Assembly: GCA_963719875.1 (NCBI GenBank)
Contig: CAVRDJ010000002.1
Span: 1,426,001 to 1,490,000 of the forward strand
Reading direction: 5' to 3'
Length of the DNA stretch: 64,000 nucleotides
Source: Palsa-360 sp963719875
Lineage (GTDB): Bacteria; Acidobacteriota; Terriglobia; Acidiferrales; UBA7541
Shown here: positions 19,392 to 27,900 of the stretch, piece by piece
Numbering within the stretch: position 1 is the first letter of the stretch
Layout of the letters: every line of letters begins with the position of its first letter
Notes under the pieces: generated by a model
Told to the model about the DNA's origin: nothing
The model's input: the letters and a program-made list of their open reading frames with translations, nothing else
Database searches by the model: none
Position numbers and translations under genes: made by a program

Positions 19392-20315
19392 TCAAAAATT
19401 AAATCCGACGCCAAGAGAAAGCACGGGATAAAATCGGTACGGGTTGATGTCGTTCTGGATTTTTACTTGTTGGGATTGAATATTGGCTTGCACGGTCGCA
19501 TCGCTGGAAACAGGCCGGCAAATCGTTCCCGTCGTGTCGCACACGTTTCCAGTCAAGTTCAGCGCCACCCGCGCGGATCCCTGGTAAGCCGCGCCAACTT
19601 CAAAAAGAAAGCTGAAGTGCCTTCCGTTTCGTGGAATGAGATTGCCGATCCCCAGCATTATGGATGGCGACACTCTTGCAAAGTTCATTTTCCCGGTGCC
19701 TCCGATCGGAGCGGCTGGGTCGCTTTCATACGTCGTGCCGCCCACCGAGAACGTCTGTCCGCCCGGGACCGACGCGGTCGCCGTCACCTGGTTGCCGTTG
19801 TAGAACAGGATGCCGGGGCTGATGTGGAAGCCGCCGAGCAGGAACCAGTCAAGGTGGGCTTCCGCCGATTGGAATCGCAATTGGCCGTCGTAGTGAATTC
19901 CGTTATCCGTGATGGGCCGATTGTATCGGAACATGTTGAACCCACCGCGCACGTTGAATTTTCGAGCCAGCGGCGTGGCCATTTCGATTCCCACGCCCAA
20001 CGTGGAAATCTTCACTCCGATTCCAATTCTCGAATAAGCTGCCCGCCCCGACTCTCTCGTCCCCTGTCCCGCTGCGTCGCTGCCGGCATTTTCTATGGGC
20101 TGCGACGCGGTATCGTCTGGCTGGATCTCCGCCTGATCCATGGAGTTCGGCAAGATGGCCGCAACGACCAGTTCATTCCGAGTTGTTTGCGTGACTTCCG
20201 CCCTTTCGTCCTTGGGCGTGTTTGAAAGACCAGCTTGGGCGAAACAGACTGCACCCCCAGCAACTGCGAGAGATAACGTCAAGGGAGCCATCCAGAGCGC
20301 CCGTTTGGTTGTCAT
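19392..20315 (-). CDS. Outer-membrane beta-barrel protein, unknown function
   Basis: ATG 20315 follows AGGAG with good spacing; the longer in-frame start at 20447 lacks it. A signal peptide (LWMAPLTLSLAVAGGAVCFA) precedes a low-complexity linker and a series of amphipathic strands (RIGIGVKISTLGVGIEMATP, SAEAHLDWFLLGGFHISPGI, FSFLFEVGAAYQGSARVALN) ending in LSLGVGFNF. The terminal phenylalanine and alternate strands are typical of Bam-inserted barrels of about 8-10 strands. 307 aa. Similar acidobacterial proteins are annotated only as hypothetical or OmpA-like. Confidence 0.75.
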   Translation of the reverse strand: MTTKRALWMAPLTLSLAVAGGAVCFAQAGLSNTPKDERAEVTQTTRNELVVAAILPNSMDQAEIQPDDTASQPIENAGSDAAGQGTRESGRAAYSRIGIGVKISTLGVGIEMATPLARKFNVRGGFNMFRYNRPITDNGIHYDGQLRFQSAEAHLDWFLLGGFHISPGILFYNGNQVTATASVPGGQTFSVGGTTYESDPAAPIGGTGKMNFARVSPSIMLGIGNLIPRNGRHFSFLFEVGAAYQGSARVALNLTGNVCDTTGTICRPVSSDATVQANIQSQQVKIQNDINPYRFYPVLSLGVGFNF

Positions 20316-20669
20316 ATTCTTCTCCTCGATAGGCATAGAAAGGTCGATTTGTGCGGTAATTTGAGGCAAACACAAGAGATAGACCATTATCTTGTGAAAG
20401 TAGCCAAGCCTCAATCCAATATGATCGGTATAGTTCTCGATTGGCATTAGCGTTTAGGAAAAGATCCTCCGATGACAGGCGCCTGACCGGTCGACCAGAA
20501 CCTTTACGAGCCACTGGCCCCCGAGTCTAACTGTCCTTCTTCTGGCCATCCGAGCAGTTGTCCGATTAGCTCCCTACCCTTAACCTTTTTAGCAACGTTT
20601 GAGGAATGGCCCGCAGCGCGGTATGGCGCTTGGCGAGCACGTTGCACAAACCCAGTGGAGGGCATCAAC
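20316..20669. other. Intergenic region between divergent genes
   Basis: 354 bp between the starts of the outer-membrane protein gene and the TPR gene; promoters of both must lie here. I see no confident -35/-10 pair, hairpin or small gene. A reverse ORF that overlaps the barrel gene start is a shadow. Confidence 0.4.
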
Positions 20670-21131
20670 ATGATCCAAGTCGAGGCATTTCAGGAATTTC
20701 GCGCAGGCCTCACCTTTCTTCGCGGTGGCGATGCGAGCAGGGCCCTGCCCCATCTCAAGTGCGCTCTCGAAGAAGAACCAGCCAATCCCTTCTATATTTC
20801 CTACATGGGGGTAGCCATCGCGGCGACGGAACAGAAATGGGCCGAGGCGGAAGAACTTTGCCGTTCCGCGATACGCATGAGCCGGCGCCAGGCGCAACTC
20901 TATTTGAATCTCGCCGAAGTCTACGTGGCTGCGGACCGCAAACAGGACGCCGCCGATACCCTGGTCCGCGGGTTGCGCTACGCCCCCCACGACCAGCGTC
21001 TGAAAATTAGCCTCGATCGTCTGGCGATCCGCCGCCCCCCCGTGCTCGCGTTCTTGCCGCGGGCGCATTCGGTGAACCGGAGTCTCGGCAAACTACGGCA
21101 TCAAGCGATGCAGGTACTGGCGTCGTTTTGA
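20670..21131 (+). CDS. Small TPR-repeat protein
   Basis: 153 residues from ATG 20670, preceded by GGAGG at 20657-20661. At least three tetratricopeptide units can be read: EFRAGLTFLRGGDASRALPH, FYISYMGVAIAATEQKWAEA and AQLYLNLAEVYVAADRKQDA, each with the alanine/glycine spacing of the family. The last 30 residues are basic. No signal peptide is present, so it is probably a cytoplasmic scaffold. The neighbours give no hint to its partner. Confidence 0.8.
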   Translation: MIQVEAFQEFRAGLTFLRGGDASRALPHLKCALEEEPANPFYISYMGVAIAATEQKWAEAEELCRSAIRMSRRQAQLYLNLAEVYVAADRKQDAADTLVRGLRYAPHDQRLKISLDRLAIRRPPVLAFLPRAHSVNRSLGKLRHQAMQVLASF

Positions 21132-21211
21132 TCCGCTGAAATACGGTTTTGGTAACAGGAGCGTGCCAGGTGATTGCGCACGAATACGTCCGGGGCTATC
21201 ATGCGTGGCCA

Positions 21212-21442
21212 ATGAAACGCAAACTTGGCCTGTTTGTGTACACCGAGGAGAGAAATTGTCCTCTGTGTGGCAGCGACCACGTACATCGCACCAAGCGCGG
21301 ACGCGTTTTGGAATTTTGGATTTTGCTCTTTCTACCCTATCGCCCGTACCGGTGTGGCAAGTGCCGCCAACGTTTCTATGGCCCCAAGAAGATGCCTAAG
21401 AGGGAGACCTTTGACGATCTCGACGAAATGAAACAGCTATGA
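21212..21442 (+). CDS. Small zinc-ribbon-like protein
   Basis: 76 residues from ATG 21212; an in-frame GTG at 21149 would add 21 residues. Two cysteine pairs are visible, CPLCG and CGKCRQRF, separated by a hydrophobic stretch (FWILLFLPYRPYR). This looks like a zinc ribbon interrupted by a short membrane-associated or buried strand pair. Similar small proteins occur in Acidobacteriota without known function. It follows the TPR gene on the same strand by 80 bp. Confidence 0.6.
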   Translation: MKRKLGLFVYTEERNCPLCGSDHVHRTKRGRVLEFWILLFLPYRPYRCGKCRQRFYGPKKMPKRETFDDLDEMKQL

Positions 21443-21552
21443 AAACCTGAAGCCCGGCCACGCCAAGTCTTTTGCTCCATTTTCCTGGGACATTCCCTCC
21501 ATTTTTCTTCATTTATAAGCAATGCCGTACCGGCGCAGGATCAGTCTGTCTG

Positions 21553-21558
21553 TATAAT
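21553..21558 (+). promoter_or_regulatory. Consensus -10 element before the lipase maturation factor gene
   Basis: TATAAT lies only nine bases before the GTG at 21567. If it is used, transcription would begin at or next to the GTG and give a leaderless or almost leaderless mRNA, unless translation really starts at ATG 21600. No convincing -35 element was found. Confidence 0.35.
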
Positions 21559-21566
21559 GCCCGGCA

Positions 21567-23150
21567 GTGAACATCGATTTCAGAGCGATTCCGCAACGCA
21601 TGTTCGGCCCCGATTCCGCGCCTCCCGGTTATCTGGCCGCGCGATGGCTATTTCTCCGGGCGCTCGGATTGATATTTTTCTCCGCATTTTATTCGCTGGT
21701 ATTCCAGATTCGCGGGCTCATCGGACCGAATGGAATCCTTCCGGCGCGGGACTATCTCGTCCAAGTGGCGCGCGTTCTAGGAAGCGCGCGAATCTGGTAT
21801 GCGCCCACGGTATTTTGGTGGTCGGCGAGCGACCGTTTTTTGCTGGGCGTTGTCGTCGTGGGAATGGTGGCGTCGCTTCTGCTGACGCTGAACTTTTGCC
21901 CTCGCGGCATGCTGGCGATCTGCCTGGTTGCGTTCCTGTCTTTCATCGCGGCGGCGCAGGATTTTGCAAGCTACCAATCCGACGGAATGTTGCTCGAGGC
22001 CGGCTTCATCAGCCTGTTTTTTTCCCCTCCGGGATGGCGTCCGCGATGGGGCGCCTCCGACCCGCCCTCGCGCGCCAGCCGTTATCTGCTCGTCTGGCTG
22101 ATGTTCCGCATCTATTTTGAATCGGGAATCGCGAAAATCCTGGGACGCGATCCGGAATGGCGCGATTTCACGGCCATGGATCAGTATTATCAGAACGGGC
22201 CGCTGCCCACGTGGATTGCATGGTATGCGCATCAGTTGCCGCATATGTTTCATGCGGCCACGGCGGTCCTGACGCTTGCGCTGGAGCTGGTGCTGATCTT
22301 CGCTATCTTTCTGCCGCGGCGCTCACGCATCGTTTTTTTCTTCGCGGTCACCGCCTGGCAGATCGGAATCATTCTGAGCAGCAACTATGCCTTCCTGAAT
22401 TATCTGGTATTGGTCCTGGGGTTCCTGTTGCTCGACGATATATTTTTAGCCCGGTTTTTTCCGCAGAGTCTTCGGCCTGCCACCGCGTCTTCGGCAGGCA
22501 CTCCGGTGACGGCGGCTGGAACGCAAGGCTGGCGGAGCCACCTTCGTCTGTGGGTGCAGGCAATTTTCCTGACGTGGATTTTCTATGCGACGTCGGCTCT
22601 CCTCATCCTCATGTTGTTTCCAGAGGCGCCGCTCCCGGCGGGCCCCATTCGCGCCCTTGAACCGTTTCGCATTGCCAACGAGTTCGGGCTTTTTGCCGTC
22701 ATGACGCGGGAGCGATACGAAATTGAATTCCAAGGTTCGCACGACGGCCGGACCTGGACGCCGTATCCCTTCCGCAATAAGCCGCAGGATGTCCATGCAC
22801 CCCCGCGGATTTACGCGCCCTTTCAGCCACGGTTTGACTGGAACCTGTGGTTTGCTTCGCTGGGCAACTGGCGGCAATATCCCTTCGTCTTGCAAGTCGA
22901 GGAGCGCCTCCTGTCCGGCGAACCAGGCGTACTTGCCCTCTTCGCCAGGGACCCATTCCCAGGCCATCCGCCCGAACAGATTCGCGTGGTGCTCTGGCAG
23001 TATTGGTTTACGAACTGGACCCAAAAGCGCGAGCAAGGTTTGTGGTGGCGACGGGAACAGGTCGGATTATATGCCCCTACCCTGGAGCGCACGCCAAACG
23101 GCAAAATTGCCGTCTTGGAGATGCCGGATGCGCCTCAAAATCAACAGTAA
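21567..23150 (+). CDS. Lipase maturation factor (LMF1-like) family membrane protein
   Basis: 527 residues. The N-terminal half has many hydrophobic helices and the family pattern ARWLFLRALGLIFFSAFYSL, GLIGPNGILPARDYL and SDGMLLEAGFISLFFSPPGW, then RIYFESGIAKIL and TWIAWYAHQLPHMFH. The C-terminal soluble part holds the EIEFQGSHDGRTWTPYPFR region and WFASLGNWRQYPFV. In animals LMF1 helps lipases fold in the endoplasmic reticulum; the bacterial homologues are uncharacterised membrane proteins. The start may be GTG 21567 or ATG 21600. It stands alone. Confidence 0.85.
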   Translation: MNIDFRAIPQRMFGPDSAPPGYLAARWLFLRALGLIFFSAFYSLVFQIRGLIGPNGILPARDYLVQVARVLGSARIWYAPTVFWWSASDRFLLGVVVVGMVASLLLTLNFCPRGMLAICLVAFLSFIAAAQDFASYQSDGMLLEAGFISLFFSPPGWRPRWGASDPPSRASRYLLVWLMFRIYFESGIAKILGRDPEWRDFTAMDQYYQNGPLPTWIAWYAHQLPHMFHAATAVLTLALELVLIFAIFLPRRSRIVFFFAVTAWQIGIILSSNYAFLNYLVLVLGFLLLDDIFLARFFPQSLRPATASSAGTPVTAAGTQGWRSHLRLWVQAIFLTWIFYATSALLILMLFPEAPLPAGPIRALEPFRIANEFGLFAVMTRERYEIEFQGSHDGRTWTPYPFRNKPQDVHAPPRIYAPFQPRFDWNLWFASLGNWRQYPFVLQVEERLLSGEPGVLALFARDPFPGHPPEQIRVVLWQYWFTNWTQKREQGLWWRREQVGLYAPTLERTPNGKIAVLEMPDAPQNQQ

Positions 23151-23391
23151 CTCTATATTATTCAATAACATACAATACTACAAGTAGAAGCGCAACACCC
23201 TCACCAACACCGCCCCGGCTTCGCCCTTAGTCCAAAAGTCCTAGGACTATTGTCCCAACCCTTCAAAAACCGTCGTCCCATTTTGGTCGGGACTACCGAG
23301 CCATAGCCGCAGACGTGCCCGGCTCCTAACCTAGTCTCACGTTGCAGGATGCCACCAGCCAGGCGCCTGTAGCGTACTGAGGAAAACAAAA

Positions 23392-24009
23392 ATGTTTCTG
23401 GCCATTGCCGTACTCCTGATTCATCCGCAGCTCGCATCCACAATTCCCTTGTCGGCGGATAAGGCCGCGATCCATGCGCCCGCGGCGATCTCTGTTTCGA
23501 CCAGCCCCATGGACGTTGAAAATTCTTCGCCAACAGCGACCGCTTCCTTGGATGCCGCGGCTCAGCCCGCAGCCGAGTCTGACCTGGCGCTGCCGGATGC
23601 ACCCGTGCCGATGACCATGCTGTCAGCTCCCGCCCCGATGGCGTTCCTGAATCCGGGCAGGCCCATGACAGTAAGTGTTGCTCAATTGCGCGCCGAGAAT
23701 CGTCGCAACCAATTGATGTGGAGAGGCTTAGCCATCGCTTCGAGCGGCGCCGCAACATTTGACGCCTGGACCACGCGTCACGCCATCACGACCGCCGGTG
23801 CGCAGGAATTGAATCCTTTGCTGAAGCCCTTCGCCGGCAACGCTTCGTTGTACGCAGCCATCCAGGTCGCACCGGCGCTGCTGGATTTCGCCGGCAAGAA
23901 AATGATGTACAACCGGCATTCGTGGGTCCGCCACATGTGGTGGGTCCCGCAGAGCGCCAGCTTCGTCAGTTCTATTTTCTGCGGCGCGCACAATCTGAGC
24001 TATCCCTAA
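23392..24009 (+). CDS. Hypothetical secreted or membrane protein, 205 aa (acidobacterial family)
   Basis: ATG 23392 is preceded by GAGGA. A short hydrophobic N-terminus (FLAIAVLLIHPQLAS) suggests export; then a proline/alanine-rich linker of about 60 residues and a C-terminal domain with GAATFDAWTTRHAITTAGAQ, LNPLLKPFAGNASLYAAIQV and HMWWVPQSASFVSS. The 'ATxDAWxTRxAI … ELNPLLKPFAGN … HN' pattern recurs in acidobacterial proteins of unknown role. A rho-independent terminator follows at 24101-24136, so this is a single-gene transcript. Confidence 0.65.
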   Translation: MFLAIAVLLIHPQLASTIPLSADKAAIHAPAAISVSTSPMDVENSSPTATASLDAAAQPAAESDLALPDAPVPMTMLSAPAPMAFLNPGRPMTVSVAQLRAENRRNQLMWRGLAIASSGAATFDAWTTRHAITTAGAQELNPLLKPFAGNASLYAAIQVAPALLDFAGKKMMYNRHSWVRHMWWVPQSASFVSSIFCGAHNLSYP

Positions 24010-24100
24010 ATTTAGGCGGGGCGTCCGCCGCGGCGGACTCGCACCCGAACGCGCAACCCGTACCTGGGAGTCGCGAGAGTTTCTTCCCTCTGGCAAATGG

Positions 24101-24136
24101 CGTGGCCGGGATACCCCCTCCCGGCCACGTTTTTTT
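24101..24136 (+). terminator. Rho-independent terminator
   Basis: A perfect 11-bp stem (CGTGGCCGGGA at 24101-24111 with TCCCGGCCACG at 24119-24129), a 7-base loop and a run of seven T at 24130-24136. It ends the transcript of the gene at 23392-24009. Confidence 0.9.
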
Positions 24137-24197
24137 GTGAGCACGTTCGCCGCTGCGGCGTTGCGGCATTCCCTGCACTGCTGTACTATCCCCGCCA

Positions 24198-25430
24198 TTG
24201 GAGGGTCTCACCATCGCCACGGCGGAAACCATTGCTACGCCCGCAGCAAACGCGCTGGCGGGTGCGGATACGGCGCGTCCCGCGCGCATGGTTTCATTGG
24301 ATGTGTTTCGCGGCGCGACCATTGCCGCGATGATCCTGGTGAACGACCCCGGTTCCTGGAGCCACATCTACCCTCCGCTCGAACACGCGGAGTGGAACGG
24401 CTGGACGCCGACAGACCTGATCTTTCCTTTTTTCCTTTTCATTGTCGGCGTTTCCATGACGCTGTCGTTTGCCTCGAGGATCGCGCGCGGCATCACTCGC
24501 GGTGCGCTCGCGATTCACGTGCTGCGGCGCAGCGCGCTGATTTTCGCCATCGGTTTATTTTTGAACGGCTTTCCCGGCTTCGATCTTCACTCCATCCGAA
24601 TCATGGGTGTGCTGCAGCGCATCGCGTTGTGTTATCTCGTCGCGGGGTTGCTCTATTTGGTGACATTTCAGGGCGAGCCCGCTGCCGGTCGGCCCGCTCG
24701 CGTCCATGCAAATATTCGCGTGATGACGGCCGTGGCGATCGCATTGCTCGTTGGATACTGGGCGCTGATGACGTTTGTGCCGGTGCCGGGTTACGGCGCA
24801 GGGCACCTTGGCAAGGAAGACAACCTCGGCGCGTACATTGACCGCACCTTAATGGGCGGACACTTGTGGTCTGAGTCTGTCACATGGGATCCCGAAGGAT
24901 TTCTTTCCACGCTTCCCGCGATCGCGTCTTTGCTCATCGGGATTCTTGCCGGCGAATGGCTGCGTTCGGATCGCCAGGCAGGGCGCAAGGCGCTGGGTCT
25001 CGCGGCTGCGGGGTTCGTGCTGCTGATTGCGGGGCGATTCCTGCATCCGTATTTTCCGATCAACAAAAATTTGTGGACGAGTTCATTCGTGCTGTTCACC
25101 GGCGGTTTCGCGATGCTCGCGCTGGCAGCGTGTTATTGGATTGTCGACGTGCGCGCCTGGCGTGCCTGGACCGCGCCTTTCCTCGTCTTCGGAATGAATG
25201 CAATCTTGGCGTACGCTCTCGCGGCGCTTGTCTCCGAGGTCAGCACCGATTTTGAGCTCGGAAATTCTCACGGCCATCCAACAACCTTGCACGGCTGGCT
25301 TTACGAACGATATTTCGTTCCGCATGCCAGCCCGGTGAACGCTTCTCTTGCCTTCGCCGCATTTTTCATCGTGGTGATTTTTGTGCTGCTATGGCCCTTC
25401 TATCGCGGAAAAGTGTTTCTGCGGATCTGA
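24198..25430 (+). CDS. NagX/HGSNAT-like membrane acyltransferase (DUF5009/YeiB-related)
   Basis: 410 residues with about 10-11 membrane helices. The opening block VSLDVFRGATIAAMILVNDP, then HAEWNGWTPTDLIFPFFLFI and VGVSMTLSFASRIA, is the signature of the family of heparan-alpha-glucosaminide N-acetyltransferase and bacterial NagX. The conserved histidine lies in the first block. Such proteins acetylate amino sugars across the membrane. The TTG at 24198 gives the full frame; ATG 24288 sits exactly before the first conserved block and is a good alternative. A family B palindrome follows 10 bp after the stop. Confidence 0.85.
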   Translation: MEGLTIATAETIATPAANALAGADTARPARMVSLDVFRGATIAAMILVNDPGSWSHIYPPLEHAEWNGWTPTDLIFPFFLFIVGVSMTLSFASRIARGITRGALAIHVLRRSALIFAIGLFLNGFPGFDLHSIRIMGVLQRIALCYLVAGLLYLVTFQGEPAAGRPARVHANIRVMTAVAIALLVGYWALMTFVPVPGYGAGHLGKEDNLGAYIDRTLMGGHLWSESVTWDPEGFLSTLPAIASLLIGILAGEWLRSDRQAGRKALGLAAAGFVLLIAGRFLHPYFPINKNLWTSSFVLFTGGFAMLALAACYWIVDVRAWRAWTAPFLVFGMNAILAYALAALVSEVSTDFELGNSHGHPTTLHGWLYERYFVPHASPVNASLAFAAFFIVVIFVLLWPFYRGKVFLRI

Positions 25431-25440
25431 ATGGTTGAAA

Positions 25441-25506
25441 CCTGGGAACGCCAATCTCCTGATTGGCGGATTGCGAAACGCCAATCGGGAGATTGGCGTT
25501 CCCAGG
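25441..25506. repeat. Palindromic repeat, family B, copy 1
   Basis: A 66-bp palindrome: CCTGGGAACGCCAATC … GATTGGCGTTCCCAGG outside, with inner arms CTCCTGATTGGCG and CGCCAATCGGGAG that also pair, so it can form one long or two short hairpins. A near-identical copy lies at 53868-53933, 28 kb away. Both follow the end of a gene. Confidence 0.85.
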
Positions 25507-25632
25507 ACAACGTCCACAACCGATTCTTGGCCCAATTCGATCAAATGGGCTCGCACTGACCGGGTCTTGTCATTTGGCTTCTCGTCCGTCATCGAATCTG
25601 CTGAGAACGAAATGTTAATAAAGACCCCTTTT

Positions 25633-25650
25633 TTTAACCCTGGCGTAACA
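25633..25650 (+). promoter_or_regulatory. Possible Pho box upstream of phoBR
   Basis: Two half-sites 11 bp apart, TTTAACC at 25633 and CGTAACA at 25644. PhoB-type regulators bind direct repeats with 11-bp period, and a closely similar pair (TGTAACA twice) stands before pstS. This would let PhoB control its own operon. Confidence 0.45.
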
Positions 25651-25725
25651 TAGCCTTCCCACCGGCCCATGTACTATAGTGCGTTTGGTGCCGGGCGAGG
25701 GCTAGCCGATGCTTGGGATGGTGCA

Positions 25726-26436
25726 ATGAAACGAGTTCTGCTGATCGAAGATGACCGGGACATTGTCGAGCTCGTTCGCTACAACCTTGAGCGCGAAGGA
25801 TTCCAGGTTGCCGCCGCGACCGATGGCGCCATGGGCCTCGCACAGATTCGCAAAGCGCCGCCGGATATCCTGCTACTCGACTTGATGCTGCCGAAGCTTT
25901 CAGGTCTGGATATCTGCAAGGAAATTCGCCGCGATACTTCTCTGAACCGCCTGCCGATCCTGATGCTGACGGCGCGGGGCGAGGAAGCAGACCGCGTGGT
26001 GGGGCTGGAAATGGGCGCGGATGATTATGTGACCAAGCCCTTCAGCCCGCGCGAGCTCGGAGCGCGCGTGAAGGCCCTGTTGCGGCGCACCGAGCCCACG
26101 AACGAGCCGCGGCGCGTGATCGAGGCGCGCGGTTTGACGATCGATCCTTCCTCCTATCGCGTCGCGCGCGACGGCAAGCCGGTGACCCTTTCGACGCTTG
26201 AATTTCGCCTGCTCTACTTCCTGGCGATGCGTCCGAACCGCGTGTTCACCCGCGATCAGTTGCTGGACGCCGTATGGGGCACCGAGCGCTTCGTGACGCC
26301 GCGCAGCGTGGATGTTTATATTCGCCGCCTGCGCGAAAAAGTCGAGGTCGACGCCGACCATCCGGCCTTCCTGAAAACCGTGCGCGGCGCGGGGTATATG
26401 TTCGAGAGCGAAGGCCAATCCGAAAAACAGGAGTAA
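25726..26436 (+). CDS. phoB: Phosphate response regulator PhoB
   Basis: Start ATG 25726 (MKRVLLIEDDRDIVEL), where the receiver begins; the upstream in-frame start at 25669 would add 19 unneeded residues. Phosphoacceptor in LLLDLMLPKLSGLDICKE, lysine in DDYVTKPFSPRELGARV; C-terminal winged helix with TLSTLEFRLLYFLAMRPNRV and TVRGAGYMFES. 236 aa. It heads the block phoB-phoR-phoU-pstSCAB-phoU, which is why PhoB is a firm call. When phosphate is scarce, PhoR would phosphorylate it and it would switch on the pst genes. The Pho box candidate at 25633-25650 suggests self-control. Confidence 0.92.
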   Translation: MKRVLLIEDDRDIVELVRYNLEREGFQVAAATDGAMGLAQIRKAPPDILLLDLMLPKLSGLDICKEIRRDTSLNRLPILMLTARGEEADRVVGLEMGADDYVTKPFSPRELGARVKALLRRTEPTNEPRRVIEARGLTIDPSSYRVARDGKPVTLSTLEFRLLYFLAMRPNRVFTRDQLLDAVWGTERFVTPRSVDVYIRRLREKVEVDADHPAFLKTVRGAGYMFESEGQSEKQE

Positions 26437-26443
26437 GTCTGCT

Positions 26444-27802
26444 TTGCGCGTGAGCCTATTCTGGCGGCCGGTTTTGATTTGCCTGGCGCTGGTGGCGGCG
26501 GTTCTGATTGCCGTGCAATGGGCCTCGCCGGACTCCCTGCCGAAAATCCGGCTGGCGTTGGCGATTTTCCTGCTGGCCGTGGGAATTGCGTTCTTCCTTT
26601 TTTCCCGCTCGGTCACATTGCGCATCCGCCGCCTGAAAGAATTCACGGAGCGCTCGGCGGCCGGGGATTTCACTCCCCTCGAACGCGACCACCGGCATGA
26701 CGAACTCGCGGAGCTGGCAGAGACGCTTGGCCGTGCCGTCGCCGGGCTTGGGCAGACCATTCGAACTCTCACCGATGAACGCAATCGCTCGTCGGCGATT
26801 CTCGGCAGCATGATCGAGGGGGTCGCTGTGGTGACGGGAGACGAACGAATTCTTTACTGTAACCGGGCGTTTGAGCAGATCCTGGAACTGCCGGAGGGAA
26901 GCTCGCAAGGCCGAACCCTCGTGGAGGCGCTGCGGCAAGCTGACCTGGTGGCGCTGGTGAGACAAGTCATCCTGGGAGTAGAAGAAGTAACGGGCGAGGT
27001 CGAGGTAGGCACCGTGCGCCGGAGAAATTTTAGCGTGACGGCCGCGCCCGTGCGCTCCGCCGGCGCCAATGGAGCGGTCCTGGTGCTACACGACATCACC
27101 GAGTTGCGCCGCCTGGAACGCGTGCGGCGCGATTTTGTGGCCAATGTCTCTCACGAATTCAAGACGCCGCTGACCGCGATTCAGGGTTTTGCCGAAACTC
27201 TTCTCAGCGGCGCGCTGGACGACAATAAAAATCGAAATCGCTTCGTCGAAATTATCCGCGAGCACGCCGGGCGCCTGGCCCGGCTCACCGATGACCTCTT
27301 GAAACTCTCGCGCATCGAAGCGGGCCGGCTCGAACTTGAAATTCGCCCGGTCCGTGTGGAGGCGCTCGTGAATGGCTGCATCGAAACAGCGCGCCTCAAG
27401 GCGGAAGCCAGAGGACTCCAAATTCATATCGAATTGCAGGAAAACACGCCAGCAGTTCGCGGGGATGGCGCGCAGTTGGGCGAAGTCTTGCTGAATTTGC
27501 TCGATAATGCACTGCAGTACACGCCGTCCGGCGGACAAATTGAAGTGAAGGCGCGCTCGAGCGGGAAGGACGTCATTTTCACAGTCACCGACACGGGCAT
27601 CGGAATTCCGGAATCCGATCTGGAGCGTATTTTCGAAAGGTTTTACCGCGTGGATGCCGCCAGATCGCGTGAGGCGGGCGGCACCGGCCTCGGACTGGCG
27701 ATCGCCCGTCATATCGTGGACGCCCACGGCGGACGTATCTGGGTGGAAAGCGCCGTCGGCCAGGGATCCCGCTTTCATTTCAGCATCCCCAGCGTTTCCT
27801 AG
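26444..27802 (+). CDS. phoR: Phosphate sensor histidine kinase PhoR
   Basis: 452 residues. Two N-terminal membrane helices (residues about 8-25 and 30-48) with almost no periplasmic loop, then HAMP (LRIRRLKEFTERSAAGDF), a PAS domain (IEGVAVVTGDERILYCNRAF), and the kinase core: histidine in DFVANVSHEFKTPLTAIQGF, N box LLNLLDNALQYTP, DTGIGIPE, GTGLGLAI. The lack of a real periplasmic sensor is typical of PhoR, which reads the state of the Pst transporter through PhoU. TTG 26444 lies about ten bases after AGGAG and is the likely start; GTG 26450 is an alternative. It follows phoB by 7 bp. Confidence 0.92.
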   Translation: MRVSLFWRPVLICLALVAAVLIAVQWASPDSLPKIRLALAIFLLAVGIAFFLFSRSVTLRIRRLKEFTERSAAGDFTPLERDHRHDELAELAETLGRAVAGLGQTIRTLTDERNRSSAILGSMIEGVAVVTGDERILYCNRAFEQILELPEGSSQGRTLVEALRQADLVALVRQVILGVEEVTGEVEVGTVRRRNFSVTAAPVRSAGANGAVLVLHDITELRRLERVRRDFVANVSHEFKTPLTAIQGFAETLLSGALDDNKNRNRFVEIIREHAGRLARLTDDLLKLSRIEAGRLELEIRPVRVEALVNGCIETARLKAEARGLQIHIELQENTPAVRGDGAQLGEVLLNLLDNALQYTPSGGQIEVKARSSGKDVIFTVTDTGIGIPESDLERIFERFYRVDAARSREAGGTGLGLAIARHIVDAHGGRIWVESAVGQGSRFHFSIPSVS

Positions 27803-27833
27803 CGGAGTCTGTTTCGCGGGATATTTACCCCTG

Positions 27834-27851
27834 CTTCATCCTCCTTTCACA
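27834..27851 (+). promoter_or_regulatory. Possible weak Pho box upstream of the first phoU
   Basis: CTTCATC (27834-27840) and TTTCACA (27845-27851) share TTCA(T/C) with an 11-bp offset, followed a few bases later by TATGAT, a fair -10 element. The half-sites resemble the E. coli Pho half-site more than the TGTAACA form before pstS, so this is the weakest of the three sites. Confidence 0.3.
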
Positions 27852-27900
27852 AAATATGATTATGATTGCCATGGCACAAATCTAGTTGGAAGGCGGGGCA

